DNA of 64,000 nucleotides from Pterobdella sp. o SKG-2022 (taxonomy: Eukaryota; Annelida; Clitellata; Hirudinida; Piscicolidae). The translations under genes and the position numbers were made by a program. The notes under the pieces were generated by a model. The model worked only from the letters and a program-made list of their open reading frames with translations. It did no database searches and was not told where the DNA came from. Shown here in pieces: positions 1 through 11,302 of the stretch. Position 1 is the stretch's first letter. Each line of letters starts with the position of its first letter. The stretch lies in NCBI GenBank assembly GCA_964035795.1, contig OZ038320.1, positions 30,070,875-30,134,874 of the forward strand, read 5' to 3'.

Positions 1-3000
1 AGCTTTATTTGGTTTTTTTTACAGTTTAAATATATTTTGAAATGAAGTTTCTCACGACATTGACAGTTTTGCAAGACTATTTCGTATATTCCATTTATTT
101 ATTTAATGTAAAATATTTTGATAATAAATTTCATTTTACATGAAATATTTAATATTGGTACTGCTCAATAAAAGTACCATGGCTTTTTTAAAATTTCATT
201 TTTTATAAATAAACCATACAAAAGCTTATAATTCAAATTTCCTTGACATTTTATTTTTCTATAAAGGTACATGGAACGCTATGGAATGAAAAAATTTGTT
301 TTTTAATTGTGAATTTCGCATGTTGCGCCTTGAAAAACACTTAACGACGTTGTTAGGAGCATTGAGATTTATTAATGCCACAAATGATGAATGCAAAACA
401 AATATTCATATATCTATTAAGAAGATCGTGGAATATTAATGGACTTGAATAAAAACAAAAGATGCTAAATAATTTGGAGGGATAGCAGATTTCGTAAAAT
501 TGCGCGGAATTCTAAATTTTTATTAAAAAATTTATCTAGAAAGTTATTGATGTTCCAGGACGTGAGATTTCCAATGTTGCGAGGATATTTCTTGTATGTC
601 TCAAAAAGTGTCTAATCTTTCATTATAAAAGCTTTGATATTGATTTTTTCTACATTTTTTTTTCAAGTTAAGTTACTTCAGTAGCATTCCCAAGAAATTT
701 TAAACTCGCAAATATTTTGCAAATTGGAGATCTGAATTGAAATGCAACATTAAAAAGCTTTAAAATCGAGTATTGGCATTGAAGAACAACAAAAAACAAA
801 AATAAGTATTAAAAGGGTGCCAAGATGCTCGCTTTGAGCTATCAGTTAAAATCCAAAAAGTATATTTAAATTGAATTTTTAAATAACTTATTGCTTTGTG
901 GTTTGAAGGTGCAAGTTTTTAGTTTGGCATGGATTACTCATTGACACTGCACCAAGATCCTGAATGCCAAAAAAACATTCATTTCCTTTTGTATGCTTTA
1001 CTCTCACGGATTAAACCCCAATAAAAGTATTGATTTTATCCAATTGTTATTGCTAATTTTTCAGGCCTAAACGTTACATACGTTAGAAAAATTGCAATAC
1101 CACATCGATAAAATAACAATAAAATTACAATAAAATCTGTTTTGTAAAAAAACAAACTTACAAAAACACTTTTTCAATTTTTTCTCAAAAAGATTATTCA
1201 ATTATAAAGATGAAAAACAATTGTTTTCCAATGGTTAGCTTTAAAAACAAAATTGTGAAAGTTGTTTTTAAAATAGCAATTTTTACAAAAAGATGAAAAA
1301 TTTGGTTATTAAGAACAAAAAATATCGAACGGCAAAGAGATGGACGATAAAAGAGAAGAATGATCGGTGGGCATCAGATCGGACGACTCCATTGCATAGA
1401 TAAAATATTTTATGTTTCTAACAAAGATAGTATAGTCAAGGCATTTTCATATACGATAGTTTTGTGTATTCGTTTTTATAGATGTGAATCATTTTATAGA
1501 TGTATTTTAAGACTCATTAATATGGGGCATTCAAAAAATAGCAAACATTTCTTAGTAAAAAATCGCTGGCGAGTCATTATAAAGAGACATTTATTCAAAG
1601 ATATTATCCTGAAGCATTTATATTCGCAAGCATCGAGGCATTCAAATAATCCTATAAGTTCAAAAAAGTCATAAATACTATTTTCAAATCTATTTGGTAA
1701 CCACAATATTTGAAGATTTTTTCATTAAGCAGGGCTAATTAATTTAATAAATTAACCTACTACAGACCGGTAATATGTATAATAAATCTAAATGAAATGC
1801 ATCTGAAACAATAAAAAGCGATGTATAATATTCGACTTATCAGCCCCACTGCATGCTATTTCAAAATCATTTTATGCCCATTCCAAGCCATTTAGGTCAA
1901 CCAACGTAGAGTAGTGACATTACACGCTTGAGTAAGGCTATGCTAAATCGCATGACACACACCGTAGCAGAGATTATAGAATGATGCTTAAGCGATGTAT
2001 GTCATGTACTATACTTTCCATGCAACATCATTTTGTGCCATTTTAAGATTCGTTATTTTTTCAACCAATATGGTTTCACTTCACAATCTCTTGGTACTCT
2101 TTTGAAGTGTTTATGGATGGACTAGGAAGGCCTCTTTGAACAGCTTGTTAAGCTGAGCATGTTTGACTTATTCAACTTTTAATGAATATTGGCGAATACA
2201 TACAATGCACCAATCCAGGTCTGTCCTTATTAAAAATTTCTTATTCAGAGTTTCACTTCATGAATTTCTAAAAACCTATTCAGTTTTTTGTTTATCGAAA
2301 ATCACAATCTGAAAAATCGAATCTCAATACATTCAGCTAGGAGAATAGCAATAAAGTCAAGAAATGGAAAAAATTTGAATGATGTAGTTATTAAGAAGTG
2401 AAGCAACTGATTTCAGTGAAACTCTCCTATGTAAGATAGATTTACTCAAAAGATAAAATAAGAGTTGAGCAAATATTTTAATATATGGTTTTATGAGTAG
2501 AAGGATAATTCAAAATGCGTTTATGCATGCACATATACACAGAGGGAAGATATACAAAATAATAGAGAAATAAAAGTGAAATCAGATTAATATTAGTTAG
2601 GAATCAACAAAGGAGATAAATAAGTTTTCTTTCATATTTAACCATGAACCGAGGTTCTTATTGAATTAAATAAATATCTGTTGCTTTTCGACATCCAATC
2701 ATCTACTTAAAAACTTGCAGGTTTTCTTTACAATCATTTTATTTTCAATTCAAGAATTTTTTTCTAAAAATTACGACTTCATGCCACGCTGATACACAAT
2801 GATTCTTTGCTTTTAATGCTAGATTGGCATTCAAATAAATTTAAGACAGTGCTAACAGTTTGAAAATTTCCTAATTGGATACACCCTTTTAAATGAAAAA
2901 CAGCCTTTGCGCAAGATATATAAGCGATAAGAGGTTTTTTTGTTGTGAGAAGCATGCAAGGCTCGCAGATGAAGGATGTCGCCTTGAGAATATTGATCAG

Positions 3001-3900
3001 ATTGAACAAATAGTTTCACTGGAATGCCTACATTGATTGGTTTTTTTTTGCTTTTTTTCAATTTGCGGTTGAGTTTTATATACATTTTTTTTTGAAAAAT
3101 TTTCCATAATTTTGAGACTCATTTTTCTTCGAATTTTTATGATTTATACTCAGAATACATTTATGCTTAGACATGAAATCGGAAGTTTTATGATATAGAG
3201 TACAATAATCATTTTAATATAATAGCTAGGGATTCCAAAGAGTAATTATATGGCTGTTAAAATGGCTTTTGGGAATTTCGTGTAGGTTAGAGCAATGGAA
3301 GAAAAATCAATAAAACATTGATACTAGGAAATATGAGATGATTTTCGAGTCAGTTAGTCGGCTTTTTAATTTTCAAATCTAATGATTTTATGACACTATT
3401 TTATATTTTAAAATATTATTTCTGCTAGAAAATTTTTGGCCCATTGGGTTTAATTAAAGACTGATACAATTTATATTTAGAAATTTTTACGCTGAAAAAT
3501 GGCATTAGAATGTTAAATTATCAAATACTTTGTTTTAGTGTAGAAACATTTTTTGAAATTCTATTTAAAAAACATTTTTATTAAGGACTAATGGAGCATT
3601 GATAAAAATTTGATACAACTAAAAAAATTTAATTAAAAAACTACTTTTATTCAAAAATTGTTTAATTCAACAAATAAACTATTTTTTATGGGTTTTTATA
3701 AAATAAAATTAAAATAAGAAAGCTGCTAAAAATTAATTTTAGTAAAAGTTAGCGCGCAATACTAAAAGTGATCATTGTTTGGTTGCTCTTTAAATAATCT
3801 TTGCTAATAAAGTTTACGAGTGCATTCAATCTTTTTATTCTGTTGTTACTAAGGTATAATTTCATAAATTTTTTGGTTCAATCAAAATAGTTTTAGTTAA
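1..3900. other. Gene-poor AT-rich DNA with degraded repeats
   Basis: No open frame here looks conserved; the longest are about 100 codons without recognisable domains. The stretch holds two possible copies of the short dispersed element listed at 1855-2065. Any upstream non-coding exon of the ISWI gene would lie in the right part, but I cannot place it. Confidence 0.6.
1855..2065 (+). repeat. Diverged copies of a short interspersed element
   Basis: Around 1865-1905 (atcattttatgcccattcc) and 2026-2055 (catcattttgtgccatttt) the sequence resembles the better-kept copy at 9684-9745. The word cattacacgctt at about 1918-1929 recurs at 8561-8573 near another copy. I infer decayed members of one SINE-like family. 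Confidence 0.35.
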
Positions 3901-3916
3901 AATTTATAAATTTTAA

Positions 3917-3923
3917 AATTCAG
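3917..3923 (+). promoter_or_regulatory. Candidate splice acceptor 12 nt before the ISWI start codon
   Basis: The bases ttttaaaattcag end at 3923, and the ATG follows at 3936. An AG after a T-rich run so close to the ATG would fit a non-coding first exon joined in cis, or a trans-spliced leader as used by several spiralian groups. No transcript evidence is available. Confidence 0.4.
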
Positions 3924-3935
3924 ATACAAATTCAC

Positions 3936-6773
3936 ATGGCCGAACAAAATAAAAATGAGAACAAGAACCCGGTGCAAAATCAAAGAATTTCCAAAAAGTT
4001 CAACGATTTTATAAATAAAAGTAAAGAACTAGAAATTTTTTTGAATAAAAACAATGAAGAATCAAAAAACGATTCTTCTTCCGAGGATGAAAGCGATGTC
4101 ATTACAATGTTCAACACTACTCCATTTTATATCAAAAATGGTCAAATGCGAGATTATCAACTTCGTGGTCTTAATTGGATGATATCGCTTTATCAAAATA
4201 ATATAAATGGTATTTTGGCTGATGAAATGGGGCTTGGTAAGACACTGCAAACAATTTCCATGATTGGATATTTAAAACATTTCAGAAAATCATCTTCCCC
4301 ATATTTAGTTGTTGCTCCCAAGTCAACTTTAGCAAATTGGAAAGCTGAGTTCAACAAGTGGGTTCCGTCATTGAAAACTGTCAGTCTCATTGGTAGTAAA
4401 GAAGAAAGAAATGCCATAATAAAAGAAATTATAAAACCCAAAAAATGGGACGTTTGTATCACATCGTTTGAAGTGGCAATTATAGAAGCGGCTACATTTA
4501 AAAATATTTTTTGGAAATTCGTAGTAATTGATGAAGCGCATCGCATCAAAAATGAAAAATCACGATTAGCAGAAATAATGCGACAAATAAACTCACAAAA
4601 TCGTTTGTTGCTGACAGGAACACCTCTGCAGAACAACCTCCATGAACTGTGGGCTCTATTAAATTATCTCATGCCTACGTTTTTTGATTCCAGTGAAGAC
4701 TTCGATTCGTGGTTTGATTCGGATGAATTTATTGAGAATGAACAACTAGTCAAACGTTTACATTCGATTCTAAAGCCATTAATGCTCCGACGATTGAAAG
4801 CTGAAGTAGAAAAAAAATTGCTACCCAAAAAAGAAACAAAAGTTTACATCGCTATGACGAAGATGCAGCGTGAGTGGTATCAAAAGACATTGTTAAAAGA
4901 AATCGATATTGTTAATGGATCTGGTCATACAAGCAAGATGAAACTACAAAATATTCTGGTACAATTACGAAAAGTATGCAATCATCCCTACCTTTTTGAC
5001 GGTGCTGAACCCGGTCCACCATACACCACCGATACTCATATTGTTTACAACAGTGCCAAAATGATTGTACTTGATAAATTGCTTCCTAAACTTATGAACC
5101 AAGAATCACGGGTTTTGATTTTTTGTCAGATGACGAGATTAATGACGATTCTGGAGGATTATTTCGTATGGAGAGGATACAAATATTGCAAATTAGATGG
5201 AGGGACTTCATATGAAGCTAGACAAATTGCTATTGAAGATTTTAACAGGCCAAATAGCGATAAGTTTATATTCATGCTGAGCACTAGAGCTGGTGGCCTA
5301 GGCATTAACCTTGTGACTGCAGACGTAGTGGTTTTGTATGATTCCGATTGGAACCCTCAAGTGGATCTGCAAGCGATGGACAGAGCTCATAGAATAGGAC
5401 AACAAAAACAAGTACGAGTTTATAGATTAATTATAGAAAATTCAGTTGAGGAAAGAATCACTGAAAAAGCCGATAGAAAACTTTTATTGGACAACATAGT
5501 TATCCAACAAGGTAGGACAAATGACCAGGTTTCAAAAAAACTTGGATCTGAGGAGATGCTGTCGATGATTCGTCATGGCGCTAATCACGTGTTCACCTCA
5601 AAAGATAACGAAGTAACTGATGAATCGATTGATGTTGTGTTGGAGAGAGGAGAGAAGAAAACAGCTGAATTACAAGAAAAACTAGCGTCGATGAACGAGA
5701 ACAACCTCAGAAGCATGACTTTTGACAGTACAGAGTCTATATATAAGTTCGAAGGAGAAGACTACAGAGATAAACACAAGCAAGACGGTTTCATGCCGTG
5801 GTTGATGTCGTCCAGAAGAGAGAGGAAAATGTTGAATGATTTGGAAGGTAGTGCCAATGAGTTCAAGGTTTTAAAGGTTGAAAAAATGCCAAAACCTCCA
5901 AAACAACCGGTTATCCACGATTACCAATTCTATCCTCCTTCTCTTTTTGATTTATTAGACAAGGAAATTTATGCACACAGGAAACTTGTAGGATATATAG
6001 TTCCTGTGGAAGAAAATGGCGATTCTGTGGAGATAGAAAAAGAGCAACAAAAAATTGATCAGGCTACTGAATTCACAGAAGATGACGTAAAAAAGAAAGA
6101 AGAGCTTCTAAATGATGGGTTTTCTGATTGGTCTAAAAAAGATTTCGTTAATTTCATAAAAGCAAATGAAAAATATGGACGTAAAGACCTGGAAAACATA
6201 AGTAAAAGTGTTGATGGGAAATCCCCTGAAGAAGTGTTAAAATATGCGGGAGTTTTTTGGAAGAGATACAATGAAATACAGGGCATCGATCGGTTCATGG
6301 CTCAGATTGAAAAAGGAGAAAACAAATTAAACCAGCAGAAATGTCGAAACAACGCCTTAAATATCAAGATGAGTGCTTACAAAGACCCCTTTAATGAACT
6401 GAAAATTAATTACGGCACCAAAAAAAGCTCAGATTTCGAACTAGATGATGATAAATTTCTTTTATGCTTATTGTATGAAATAGGTCTTGAAAAAGAAAAT
6501 CTTTACGATATAATTCGGAATAAAATTCGAGATTCGTCTCATATGAGATTCAATTTTTTCCTCAAAAGCAGAACAGCTGTTGAGCTCCAGAAACGATGCC
6601 AAAAACTTCTGTCTATAATCGAAAAAGAAATACAAGAGAGTGCAGAGTCAAAAAATATGGCTGATGGCAAAAAGGAAGCCAAGAAGAGGAAAGCGTTGGT
6701 GCCGTTAGAGTATGAAAAGAACAAAATACCCAAACTGTGTAGTGAAAATGATTTGACCAAATCCATTGCTTAA
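3936..6773 (+). CDS. Iswi: ISWI-family SNF2 chromatin-remodelling ATPase (SMARCA5/SMARCA1/Iswi orthologue)
   Basis: ATP-driven nucleosome-sliding motor of complexes such as ACF, CHRAC and NURF; acts in the nucleus. The 945-residue product comes from one uninterrupted exon. Visible parts: ATPase lobe 1 with DEMGLGKT (residues 96-103), DEAH (199-202) and LLLTGTPLQNN (from 224); lobe 2 with LDGGTSYEAR, STRAGGLGINL and the arginine-finger segment DLQAMDRAHRIGQ; HAND at about 600-725; SANT from GFSDWSKKDFVNFIKANEKYG (about 727-780); SLIDE at about 826-902 ending near LLSIIEKEIQE; a lysine-rich C-tail. Fly and human proteins are about 1030-1050 residues. The deficit is mostly N-terminal, where only about 60 residues precede the TTPFYIKNGQMRDYQ segment and the basic AutoN block is not recognisable. 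The start ATG (acATGG) is the first in frame. The nearest gene downstream is tail to tail. The assignment is very secure. Confidence 0.97.
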   Translation: MAEQNKNENKNPVQNQRISKKFNDFINKSKELEIFLNKNNEESKNDSSSEDESDVITMFNTTPFYIKNGQMRDYQLRGLNWMISLYQNNINGILADEMGLGKTLQTISMIGYLKHFRKSSSPYLVVAPKSTLANWKAEFNKWVPSLKTVSLIGSKEERNAIIKEIIKPKKWDVCITSFEVAIIEAATFKNIFWKFVVIDEAHRIKNEKSRLAEIMRQINSQNRLLLTGTPLQNNLHELWALLNYLMPTFFDSSEDFDSWFDSDEFIENEQLVKRLHSILKPLMLRRLKAEVEKKLLPKKETKVYIAMTKMQREWYQKTLLKEIDIVNGSGHTSKMKLQNILVQLRKVCNHPYLFDGAEPGPPYTTDTHIVYNSAKMIVLDKLLPKLMNQESRVLIFCQMTRLMTILEDYFVWRGYKYCKLDGGTSYEARQIAIEDFNRPNSDKFIFMLSTRAGGLGINLVTADVVVLYDSDWNPQVDLQAMDRAHRIGQQKQVRVYRLIIENSVEERITEKADRKLLLDNIVIQQGRTNDQVSKKLGSEEMLSMIRHGANHVFTSKDNEVTDESIDVVLERGEKKTAELQEKLASMNENNLRSMTFDSTESIYKFEGEDYRDKHKQDGFMPWLMSSRRERKMLNDLEGSANEFKVLKVEKMPKPPKQPVIHDYQFYPPSLFDLLDKEIYAHRKLVGYIVPVEENGDSVEIEKEQQKIDQATEFTEDDVKKKEELLNDGFSDWSKKDFVNFIKANEKYGRKDLENISKSVDGKSPEEVLKYAGVFWKRYNEIQGIDRFMAQIEKGENKLNQQKCRNNALNIKMSAYKDPFNELKINYGTKKSSDFELDDDKFLLCLLYEIGLEKENLYDIIRNKIRDSSHMRFNFFLKSRTAVELQKRCQKLLSIIEKEIQESAESKNMADGKKEAKKRKALVPLEYEKNKIPKLCSENDLTKSIA

Positions 6774-6876
6774 TTAATTTCTGCGTGTGTTTTTACATGC
6801 TTGTGCATTTGCTTGCTTTTTGAACATTAAGCTATCTTATGTGACATTTAATTATGAATAAGTAAAAATTATCCAG

Positions 6877-6882
6877 AATAAA
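6877..6882 (+). terminator. Candidate polyadenylation signal for ISWI
   Basis: AATAAA lies 104 bases after the ISWI stop codon, a typical 3' UTR distance. In DNA this AT-rich the hexamer is common, so the call rests on position. Confidence 0.5.
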
Positions 6883-8208
6883 AAAACATTTTTTGAATTA
6901 TGTTTGTCATTGGTACGTTTAATAGACTTTATCTTTACTTCTCTGTCATTATCAATCATTCATTCTTATCATTAAAACTCACAAATGTTCGTTTTTTTTC
7001 TCCAAAACATCTCCACGATATATAAATTTGATCAACTAAAAACTCATGGAACTTTGGCACTGATAAATTCTGTATGCTATAGATTAAAATATTCACACAA
7101 AAAGTAAACATTTTTAAATGTGAAAAAATACCCAATAGTTATCTATACAAGTGTTAGTTCATAAATTCGAACAGTGAAAAAATTCTTTTTTGCTTCTATA
7201 AAATAAACAAATTCAAAAAACTGGAATTCATGCGACGTGGGTCAAAGGTCAGCACTATTCTGTAAAATCAATAAATTTCAAATGTAAAGTCTTTGCTTGT
7301 AGATCCCTTCTCAATTGATTTTATTAAAAAATCAATTTGAGCATAAATATTTCTTGAATCAATTTAAACGAACAAAAAAACTTTGAAAATATGAGTAGCA
7401 AAGTTTTAAAAAAATCTTGTTTTTATAGGTTAATTTAAAATGAAAAATTGATTAAAAAGAAAAAATTATAGGAAAATAAATCATTTTTTTTAGAAAAGGC
7501 TTTTCCATCTTATAGTATGGCCATGGATCAATACTTGACAGCGGCAATCAAACATAGCTCTATTTTAATGGGTGCTTCAGGCGTTAAAACAACCAAAACA
7601 TTTAATCTAATAACGTCCATCTATTTATCATATTAAATGCATTAAATTTTAAGAAATACATTTTTTCTATGCTTCAAATGCCTCAAAATGGTATTAAGCT
7701 TTTTTAAAACAGGAAATAGCTTATGTTTCTAAATATCTTTTTGGGGATTTTATGAATTCATGCTTGAGACTTTTTGAAACTTTCTCTATGGCATTTAGAA
7801 TAGTAAAAAAAACAAGCTTTTCTCATTACTGCATCATTAAATACATCCAAATTGATTTTTAAACAGGAAGAATTGCTTCACTACTAATTTAATCTGTTGT
7901 CTTATAAATAAAAAAATACGAAAAAGATTTTTTAGGGAACCGTTCTCAAAATTTTAGAGTTTTTTCTTCCAACTCAAATGTGGTTTCGTATTATTTCACA
8001 TACTAAAAGATGAGAATTAACTGAAGGATTAAAAATTATTTTATGAATTTCATCAACTAAAGAGTAACTAAAGCTAAAACAGTAGGTTTTATTTTTCGAT
8101 AAAAAATATCTTAAAACAACTTACGGTGAACTGAAGCCATAAATCTTCAAATTGCATACAATACTCTTGATTGAAGTCATTTAAATTTTCACTTGAATAG
8201 CATTTTTT

Positions 8209-8252
8209 AAACGTCCGCCCTTGCATCGCTCCAAATTAGCGGCTGGGTGGAA
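8209..8252 (+). repeat. Diverged interspersed-element copy
   Basis: The segment begins aacgtccgcc and ends ggctgggtgg, like the aacgtccg...gggttgga core I associate with cephalopod/mollusc interspersed repeats. The middle is diverged. The shared word cattacacgctt follows at about 8561. Confidence 0.3.
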
Positions 8253-9683
8253 TCATTTGTAAGCTTAGACCGCTTCAATGCTATTAATTTGCTGCTTTGT
8301 TACTTCTTCAATGATTGATACTTTATTTTTATCGCTCTGATATTTCAGTACTTTAAAACGTTTTTGATGGATATTTGGAGTGCTCTTGTAAACGAATGTC
8401 TGATTGTATCAAAGCATTTTTATGCGACAAAGCGAGAATTTTTTGGGGTAATTGAAGTAATTGTAACCCAAAAATTAGACCTAAATAAAATAGAATAAAG
8501 CTAGTTATAAAAAGGTCAATAAAAATAGTTATAAGGGCATAAAGGGTATGATCAATGGTGCCATTACACGCTTAAGCAACTGGCATTAAAATGGTTGGTG
8601 GTGTGCCGAGTATGAGCGTGGAGAGAAATGTGGAGGTCATTGTGAAAAAAAAGGTTGAAAATTATTTTTTTCTATCTAGAGACCATTCTAAGAGTTATTT
8701 ATTTCAAGAATTTTTAATTTATTTTGAAAGTTTTTTATTTATAAATAACACCGATGGAAAATTTAATTTTAGTTCACGATAACGAATGGCTTGGGAATAA
8801 TGATGATGAAACAATAATAAATGGGAATAATAGCGTAGTTCTTTTGAGGAAATACATTTAACAAGTTTAACCCCAAATAAATAAGTGATTTTTCAAATAA
8901 AAATGAATTGCGATGAAAAATTCAATCTCTCAAACACGCGGGTCACAAAGATTGAAGAGATACTGAAAAGTTTTTTGGCAAATAAATAAATAAAAGCTTT
9001 AAAAAGTGGGAAGAAGTAAAAAGAGAATAAATACTGAAACAGAGAAATAAAGAAAAACTGGACAGCCATACAAAAAAAAGATTCAAATGGATAAAATCAA
9101 ATAAACGACTGTATACGAGAAAAATAAGATTCATTAAAGGCAAGATAGTAAACAATAGGGCAAATCAATTTACAATTAAAAAGGATTTTTGCAAATTTAT
9201 TTTTTATTCCAATTAAATATAACACGTTTTTTATAAACGAGAAAATCAATTAAGAAGCAAATGAGAACTGTTTATGATACTAAAAAAGGAGAAATAACCT
9301 GGATGAAATTATAGTATTTGCTGCGACATTGATGGATTGAGGAATGCTTCTCCGCTTGGCTGCCTCTTTTCCATTATTATACTCTCATCTTTTAACAGCT
9401 TTTCACAAAAAAATAAAAAAAAAAGAAATTTTATTTGCAGACTAATCCATAAGAATGGTGCAGAGAGAAAAGGTAAAGAACAGTCTACATTCTGATGTAT
9501 CACTCGAGTTCATCAAGCCTTACTGAGTAAAATTGGTTGCAAAACACCCTATATTGCATGCATGAATTGTAAAAATAAAAAATAAATAAATTGAAAGCAA
9601 CGCTTGCTTCCTCAACGTTCTGCCACTAAACGAAGATACACGAGAACCAAGTATTCTTTAATTCAAAATTCCATGAGATGCTG

Positions 9684-9745
9684 ACATCGTCATCATCATC
9701 ATCGTTTTGTGTCCCTTTCCATGCTAGCATGGGTTGGTTACTACA
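9684..9745 (+). repeat. SINE-like interspersed-element core
   Basis: A CATCATCATC run is followed by the core tccatgctagcatgggttgg (9718-9737), which contains the perfect 14-bp palindrome CCATGCTAGCATGG (9719-9732). This combination resembles a repeat abundant in cephalopod and other spiralian genomes (recalled, not searched). Its flanks are unlike the rest of the region. Confidence 0.5.
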
Positions 9746-9950
9746 CTTTTTAATTGTTTCAACTAAAAGACATTATCAAATGCTTTTTAAAAATTGACAA
9801 TAATTTGAAAGAATCCATTGAAAAATCGATAAAAAAATTAAGTCAAAATTAATTAAAATCTAAAAAAGGAAAAATTTTTTCAAAAAAACATTTAACGATG
9901 ATAAAAATATGAACTGACATAATAATATAAAGCAATAATAACTTAAAAAA

Positions 9951-9989
9951 TAATAAATAATAAAAAATAATAAATAATAAAAAATAATA

Positions 9990-10023
<34 letters not shown>

Positions 10024-10040
10024 CAATAATAATAATAATG
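9951..10040 (+). repeat. AAT trinucleotide microsatellite
   Basis: Nearly continuous ATA/AAT units, purest from about 9991 to 10020, with one interruption (aaac). Confidence 0.9.
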
Positions 10041-11302
10041 AAAGTTCCTCAACAGATTCTAACCAGAGAAGCAAAGTAATCTCTCACACCCGGGACGCTT
10101 TATAACTCCTATCACACTACTCAATAAAGCCACTGAATTTCAAAATAATTCATTGTTTTCTTTATTATCATTTTTATATGTATATATATTCACTGTTTGA
10201 GTTTTTTGTTTTTGTTCCATGTTCTTGGCATGCATAGAGGATAATAAACGAAAAATATCTATAAAGAATATCTTTAAAAATATTATCAATTTTTTTTGAT
10301 TGAACATATATTGATCAAGTGTGACGTATACATATATTTACAAGCATATACCTACTTCATAAATCATCCCTGCCGCGTTTCATATCAAAGATCCTACGCT
10401 GATACATAGATGCGAAACAATAATGTGAATTTTCTTTTGAAATCATCATGCTTCGGTTTTAACTGTCTCTTATGTGTTTTGTTCGAAGTTTTGACGGCAT
10501 GGTAATCACAATATATATTTTAAAAAAGTTTTTTAAAGTCTAAAAATTTTTCAATTAATTTTAAAGGCGTACGTGCACTTTGAATAATAAAGGGTTGCGG
10601 GGTGGTGTGTTATCATCAATACATGGAATTCGTTCGAGAAAAAAATACATGATAAAACCAAATTTCGGTTTTTTCATCAACTGATGAAGTTTTATAATGC
10701 AAAAGTTTGAAAGCAATTTTGTTTTTGAAAATATTTTGATAGCTACTTTAATTTTCAATGAAAAAGACAACTTTTGTGGTATTTTTATTGAACATTAAAA
10801 CTACATGAATGCAATCATATCTACAAATTCATTAAAGAACCGAGTTTCGTAATCAACTATACATCATTCGAAACATCTCCAGCCAAATTAACCAAAAATA
10901 AAGATCAATTTACGTTTTTAAAATTTCAAAGCTTTGCAAACCAGAATAAAATATCAATAGAATTCCCAACTGAAGAATAAATTAATAGTTATTCCTAGAT
11001 GAATTATTTTGAGGTTGTCATAAATCTCATTAAACCAACACATGTAAAACCACATTTGAACCATGTTCTATCTATTTTTGAACACTATCCACAAATCTAC
11101 GTATGATCTAACACTCCTATGAGAAGATAGTCAACATAAATACAAGGCTTATGTACAAACAATCAAAAGAAGACTTCCAGATATATCATTGAAATTAGTT
11201 GATATATCAAATAGCTAGTGTCTGAACAAAAGAAAAACACAAACAAGAAGTAACAACTTAAAAACCATAAGGAGAAATGCTCTAACTCATGTTCAACATT
11301 GT

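Larger units (their letters stand above)
6883..11302. other. Convergent intergenic region
   Basis: It lies between the 3' ends of ISWI (+) and the LRR-Ig receptor (-). No conserved open frame is seen. It contains two short interspersed-element copies (8209-8252 and 9684-9745) and an AAT microsatellite (9951-10040). If the receptor is spliced at 11347 its last exon(s) would fall here on the minus strand; I could not identify them with confidence. Confidence 0.6.

Noticed and set aside
10561..10770. Possible last exon of the receptor on the minus strand (ends FKVHVRL)
   Set aside because: The only nearby AG that fits phase 1 reads a different frame; coding character is weak. Left as unproven.
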